The translations under genes and the position numbers were made by a program. A stretch of DNA of 8,550 nucleotides from Alphaproteobacteria bacterium UBA6189 (GTDB lineage: Bacteria > Pseudomonadota > Alphaproteobacteria > Rickettsiales > UBA3002), in the NCBI GenBank assembly GCA_002422745.1, contig DITH01000053.1:1-8550 (forward strand), written 5' to 3'. Positions 6,170-8,550 of the stretch are shown here, one piece after another. Every line of letters starts with the position of its first letter. Within the stretch, counting starts at the first letter, position 1. The notes beneath the pieces were generated by a model, which was given only the letters and a program-made list of their open reading frames with translations, was not told the DNA's origin and searched no databases.

Positions 6170-6892
6170 TTACGATTGTTGACGAGCATAGGTGCTCGCG
6201 GTTTTGCGTTGGAGGTCGTACATGACCTCGATGAATTTGGCGGTGCTGGTGGTGCTGCGTGTCAGCTCCATCACGCGCACCATTTCCGTGACAGGGCTGA
6301 CATTAGCGGCTTCTACCGACCCTTGCACAACGCGTGCCGTTTCGGAGGGAAGCGGGTTTTCGTCGCTCTGCAGCAGTTGGTTACCCATGCGGCGCATGGC
6401 TTTTTCGTTGGCGAATTCCATAATGCCGACCTGTCCGATATCCTCGCCGTCGGCCAGAATCTGCCCGCCACCATTGATGCGGATGTCACGGGCATTTTCC
6501 GGAATGGCGATCTCGCCGCCGTCGTTGCCCAGTACCGGGTAGCCCTGCGCGGTCACCAGCGTGCCGTCGCCATTCATCTGAAAGCTACCGGTGCGGGTTT
6601 AACGCACGCCGAGCGGCGTCTGGATTTGAAAGTAGGCATTCGGCCCGCTGATGGCGAGGTCGAAGGGGTTGCCCGTGCTGCGGATGCTGCCGGGCGTGGT
6701 ATCGCGCCAGCTGGTGGGGTCGTTGGCGTAGGCATCTTTTTGTTTTTTATCCTGCACCAGGTAATCGCTGAACATTAATTTCTCGGCCTGGTAGCCGGGC
6801 GTATTCATGTTGGCGATGTTATTGGCCGTTACTTCCAGGTCGCGGAAGACGCCCAATTGACGGGAGAGGGTAATATAGATGCTGTTATCCAT
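6170..6892 (-). pseudogene. flgF: Flagellar proximal rod protein FlgF, interrupted by an in-frame TAA
   Basis: Proximal rod component of the flagellar basal body. The reading frame spans 240 codons plus its final TAA, the normal family length, but codon 98 (6599-6601) is TAA. Residues 1-97 carry the rod signature NNIANMNTPGYQ and end in PLGVR. After the stop the same frame continues with TRTGSF, LVTAQGYPVLG and a FlgF-type C-terminus (NVSPVTEMVRVMELTR). Alignment with FlgG in this window puts the stop on the Tyr of Y-T-R-x-G-S-F; the codon there is TAT, so one substitution explains it. The two halves are in one frame, which excludes a frameshift. An ATG lies eight codons after the stop (6577) but has no clear ribosome binding site. 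A real mutation, a sequencing error or readthrough cannot be told apart here. It is the first gene after a strong sigma-54 promoter. Confidence 0.85.
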
Positions 6893-6931
6893 GGCGATTC
6901 GCTCATTGTTGATTCGTCGTCGCCACTACCA

Positions 6932-6950
6932 AAGCATAAAGCGTGCCAAG
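6932..6950 (-). promoter_or_regulatory. Sigma-54 promoter for the flgF-flgG-flgA-flgH operon
   Basis: Read on the minus strand, TTGGCACG-CTTT-ATGCT differs from the YTGGCACG-N4-TTGCW consensus at one position. The invariant GG (6947-6946) and GC (6935-6934) are separated by exactly 10 nt. Transcription would begin near 6922, about 30 nt before the flgF ATG. Sigma-54 control of rod and ring genes is established in Caulobacter. Confidence 0.82.
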
Positions 6951-6966
6951 TTGCTTTTGCCCGGGG

Positions 6967-6979
6967 TAATAAAATGATT
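6967..6979 (-). promoter_or_regulatory. Candidate IHF binding site
   Basis: On the minus strand AATCATTTTATTA matches the IHF consensus WATCAR-N4-TTR at all defined positions but one. It sits about 20 bp upstream of the sigma-54 -24 element, where IHF bending typically helps an enhancer-bound activator. AT-rich sequence makes chance matches possible. Confidence 0.4.
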
Positions 6980-7014
6980 TTCCTAATTTCTTTTAAGATG
7001 ACAGGAGAAGAAAA

Positions 7015-7043
7015 TTGTAAGATTCTGCGAGAACCGTTATAAC
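7015..7043 (+). promoter_or_regulatory. Candidate sigma-70 promoter for fliL-fliM
   Basis: The TTGTAA at 7015-7020 (4 of 6 to TTGACA), a 17-bp spacer and TATAAC at 7038-7043 (5 of 6 to TATAAT) give a start near 7050, about 34 nt before the fliL ATG. No good sigma-54 GG-N10-GC pair was seen on the plus strand of this spacer. Confidence 0.5.
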
Positions 7044-7083
7044 AAGCTAAATAAAAAAAACGCACGCACAGGGGACATTCTAC

Positions 7084-7635
7084 ATGTTGGGTAAAAAGAA
7101 AAAAGTTGAAGCGGAAACCGAAGATGCCGACACCGTTGCACCTGAAACCGAGGGTGAGGTTGAAGGGGAAGAAGGCGCGCCACGCAAAGGTAAGAAAAAA
7201 CTGGTGTTCATTGTTGCTGGCGCCGTTGCCGCATTGATTGCGGTCGGGGTGGTTCTGATGACCGTGATGGGGGGTGGCGGACACGATATGCCCACCGCCG
7301 AGGAACAGCAAGAAGAGGCGGTTGCCGCCGCGCCGGTGTATTACGAGCTGCCCGAGTTCCTGGTCAATCTCAGCAGTAGCGGCTCGCGCGTCAGCTTCCT
7401 TAAAATGTCGGTCACGTTGGAGCTGCGCGACAAGGCTGCCGTTGCCACGGTGGAAGCCAACAAGCCTCGCATTCTCGATACCTTTAACACCTATTTGCGG
7501 GAGTTGCGCCCGACGGATGTGCAAGGCTCGGCCGGGATTTATCGCCTGCGCGATGAATTAATGAGCCGGATCAACGCAACCGTTGAGGAAGGGCTTGTTA
7601 AAGATATACTTTTCAGTGAGATTATCGTACAGTAA
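7084..7635 (+). CDS. fliL: Flagellar basal body-associated protein FliL
   Basis: Inner-membrane protein that surrounds and stabilises the MotAB stator at the flagellar motor; 183 residues. A charged cytoplasmic N-terminus (Lys-rich then Glu/Asp-rich, 1-39) leads to one membrane span at about 40-62 (LVFIVAGAV to the end of the hydrophobic run), then a GGGG hinge and the periplasmic FliL domain. The domain shows the typical YYELPEFLVNLSS start, FLKMSVTLEL, and the C-terminal LRDELMSRIN and VKDILFSEIIVQ ending. AGGGGA lies 8 nt before the ATG. It is divergent from flgF and followed by fliM on the same strand after 113 bp, the usual alphaproteobacterial order. Confidence 0.96.
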   Translation: MLGKKKKVEAETEDADTVAPETEGEVEGEEGAPRKGKKKLVFIVAGAVAALIAVGVVLMTVMGGGGHDMPTAEEQQEEAVAAAPVYYELPEFLVNLSSSGSRVSFLKMSVTLELRDKAAVATVEANKPRILDTFNTYLRELRPTDVQGSAGIYRLRDELMSRINATVEEGLVKDILFSEIIVQ

Positions 7636-7663
7636 CGAATAAATTCGACCAAGAGGTGGCGGC

Positions 7664-7729
7664 ATGGATCGCGCCCGGGTTTTAGGATGGGTGTGCTCTG
7701 GCAAGCATTTTGCACTACCGTACAGGTAG
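7664..7729 (+). CDS. Possible 21-aa leader ORF upstream of fliM
   Basis: An ATG with AGAGGTGG about 4 nt upstream (7652-7659) opens a 21-codon frame (MDRARVLGWVCSGKHFALPYR), ending in TAG inside the right arm of the hairpin at 7711-7733, 19 bp before fliM. It is too short to judge by composition and no homologue is known to me. It could be chance. If translated, it would place ribosomes over the hairpin. Confidence 0.2.
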   Translation: MDRARVLGWVCSGKHFALPYR

Positions 7730-7733
7730 TGCA
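7711..7733 (+). promoter_or_regulatory. Hairpin in the fliL-fliM spacer, next to a duplicated AGGGAC
   Basis: A perfect 9-bp stem pairs TGCACTACC (7711-7719) with GGTAGTGCA (7725-7733) around a GTACA loop. It is followed at once by two AGGGAC units, the second acting as the fliM ribosome binding site. No T-run follows, so it is not a terminator. An mRNA processing or translation control role is possible, and a dimeric protein site is equally so. Confidence 0.5.
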
Positions 7734-7748
7734 GGGACAGGGACAACC

Positions 7749-8550
7749 ATGGCTGATGAAACACAGCAAAGCGAAGAAGACGCCGCCGCCGAATGGGAAA
7801 AGATGATGGCGGCGGAAACGACCGGTGGCGACGCCTCCGGTGACGATGGCGCTGCGCCTGCAGAAGACGAAGAGCCCGCCCGCGTATTGAATCAGGACGA
7901 GATCGATCTGTTGCTCGGCTTTGATGGCGGCGCGACGGAAGATCGTTCGAGCGGCATTTACGCTATTCTCGACCGTTCAATGATGGCGTACGAAAAACTG
8001 CCGATGCTTGAGGTCGTATTCGACCGGCTGGTGCGGATGCTGTCGTCGTCGCTACGGAATTTTACCTCCGATAACGTCGACGTATCGATTGACTCGATGG
8101 TCTCGATGCGGTTCGACGATTACATGAACTCTATTCCATTGCCGGCGCTACTGGCGGTCTACCGGGCAGTGGAATGGGAGAATTTCGGCATTCTCACCAT
8201 CGACTCGGCTCAGATTTATTCAACGGTGGATATTCTTCTTGGCGGGCGGCGCACTTCCAAACCCGTACGGGTGGAGGGGCGGCCCTACACCACGATCGAG
8301 CAGGATATCGTCAGGAAAATGACCGATATCGTGCTGAACGATCTGAGCGCAGCGTTCGATCCGCTTTCGCCGGTCAGTTTCCAGTTCGACCGACTGGAGA
8401 GCAACCCCCGCTTTGCCCAGATCGCCCGGCCGAACAGCGCCGTGTTGCTGGTGCGCCTGCGTGTCGATATGGAAGAGCGCGGCGGTATGATCGAGATTCT
8501 GCTGCCGCATTCGACGCTGGAGCCGATTCGCGATTTGCTGCTGCAAATGT
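7749..8550 (+). CDS. fliM: Flagellar motor switch protein FliM (truncated by window edge)
   Basis: Cytoplasmic C-ring protein that binds CheY-P and switches rotation direction; 267 residues are visible and the frame is open at the right edge. The ATG at 7749 follows an AGGGA ribosome binding site. The N-terminus is an acidic, low-complexity extension (1-44) of the kind common in alphaproteobacteria. Then comes the CheY-binding motif NQDEIDLLLGF at 48-58. The FliM middle domain follows (SMMAYEKLPMLEVVFDRL, SMRFDDYMNSIP, the LGGRR turn and GRPYTTIEQDI). The last visible part, GGMIEILLPHSTLEPIRDLL, is the family's conserved stretch before the C-terminal SpoA domain, which lies outside the window. 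Confidence 0.97.
   Translation, partial: MADETQQSEEDAAAEWEKMMAAETTGGDASGDDGAAPAEDEEPARVLNQDEIDLLLGFDGGATEDRSSGIYAILDRSMMAYEKLPMLEVVFDRLVRMLSSSLRNFTSDNVDVSIDSMVSMRFDDYMNSIPLPALLAVYRAVEWENFGILTIDSAQIYSTVDILLGGRRTSKPVRVEGRPYTTIEQDIVRKMTDIVLNDLSAAFDPLSPVSFQFDRLESNPRFAQIARPNSAVLLVRLRVDMEERGGMIEILLPHSTLEPIRDLLLQM

Noticed and set aside
6599..6601. TAA read as an amino acid by an alternative genetic code
   Set aside because: TAA is the ordinary terminator of flgG, flgA, fliL, the acetyltransferase and flgF itself in this window.
6170..6892. Frameshift in flgF, or two separate genes
   Set aside because: Both halves are in the same frame (24 bases from the stop to the next ATG) and together match one FlgF of normal length, so the lesion is a nonsense codon and not an indel.
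7037..7052. CtrA binding site (TTAA-N7-TTAA) upstream of fliL
   Set aside because: The best match is only six of eight bases, in AT-rich DNA overlapping the -10, too weak to call.
6829..7524. 231-aa minus-strand ORF across fliL and the divergent spacer
   Set aside because: It covers the intact fliL on the other strand and the promoter region, and its sequence has no family-like pattern.

Overview
The window looks like a chromosomal piece of an alphaproteobacterium. The gene order flgF-flgG-flgA-flgH divergent from fliL-fliM, a FliM with an acidic N-terminal extension before the CheY-binding motif, a UvrD of alphaproteobacterial style and a SPOR-tailed D-Ala-D-Ala carboxypeptidase all fit. 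The arrangement resembles the Caulobacter/Rhodospirillales flagellar cluster. I cannot name a genus. All identifications come from reading motifs by eye; no database was searched.

Left part (1-2721): the N-terminal third of a UvrD/PcrA-type helicase runs off the left edge on the minus strand. Divergent from it are a GNAT N-acetyltransferase, best started at a TTG with a strong ribosome binding site, and a secreted penicillin-binding DD-carboxypeptidase with a C-terminal SPOR domain.

Middle part (2722-3718): this is a repeat-rich spacer. It holds two inverted tracts of degenerate 7-bp tandem repeats and a lone unrecognised 120-aa glycine-rich protein gene with its own extended -10 promoter and a strong terminator. 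After these come a dRS3-like palindromic element (ATTCCC-N8-GGGAAT core) and two perfect 63-bp direct repeats embedded in more heptamer tracts. The repeats carry many GANTC sites, some phased at exactly 7 bp.

Right part (3719-8550): this is a flagellar cluster. On the minus strand flgF, flgG, flgA and flgH form a tight operon for proximal rod, distal rod, P-ring chaperone and L-ring. A very good sigma-54 promoter with a candidate IHF site lies upstream. flgF is interrupted by one in-frame TAA at codon 98, exactly where the paralogous FlgG has a conserved Tyr. Divergently, fliL (stator-associated membrane protein) has a sigma-70-like promoter and is followed by fliM (C-ring switch protein, cut by the right edge). 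The fliL-fliM gap holds a small hairpin and a possible 21-codon leader ORF.

The strongest points for a second look are the flgF nonsense codon, the heptamer/63-bp composite repeats with their GANTC sites, the unrecognised glycine-rich gene, and the asymmetric divergent promoter region between flgF and fliL. No clearly new multi-gene system is visible.
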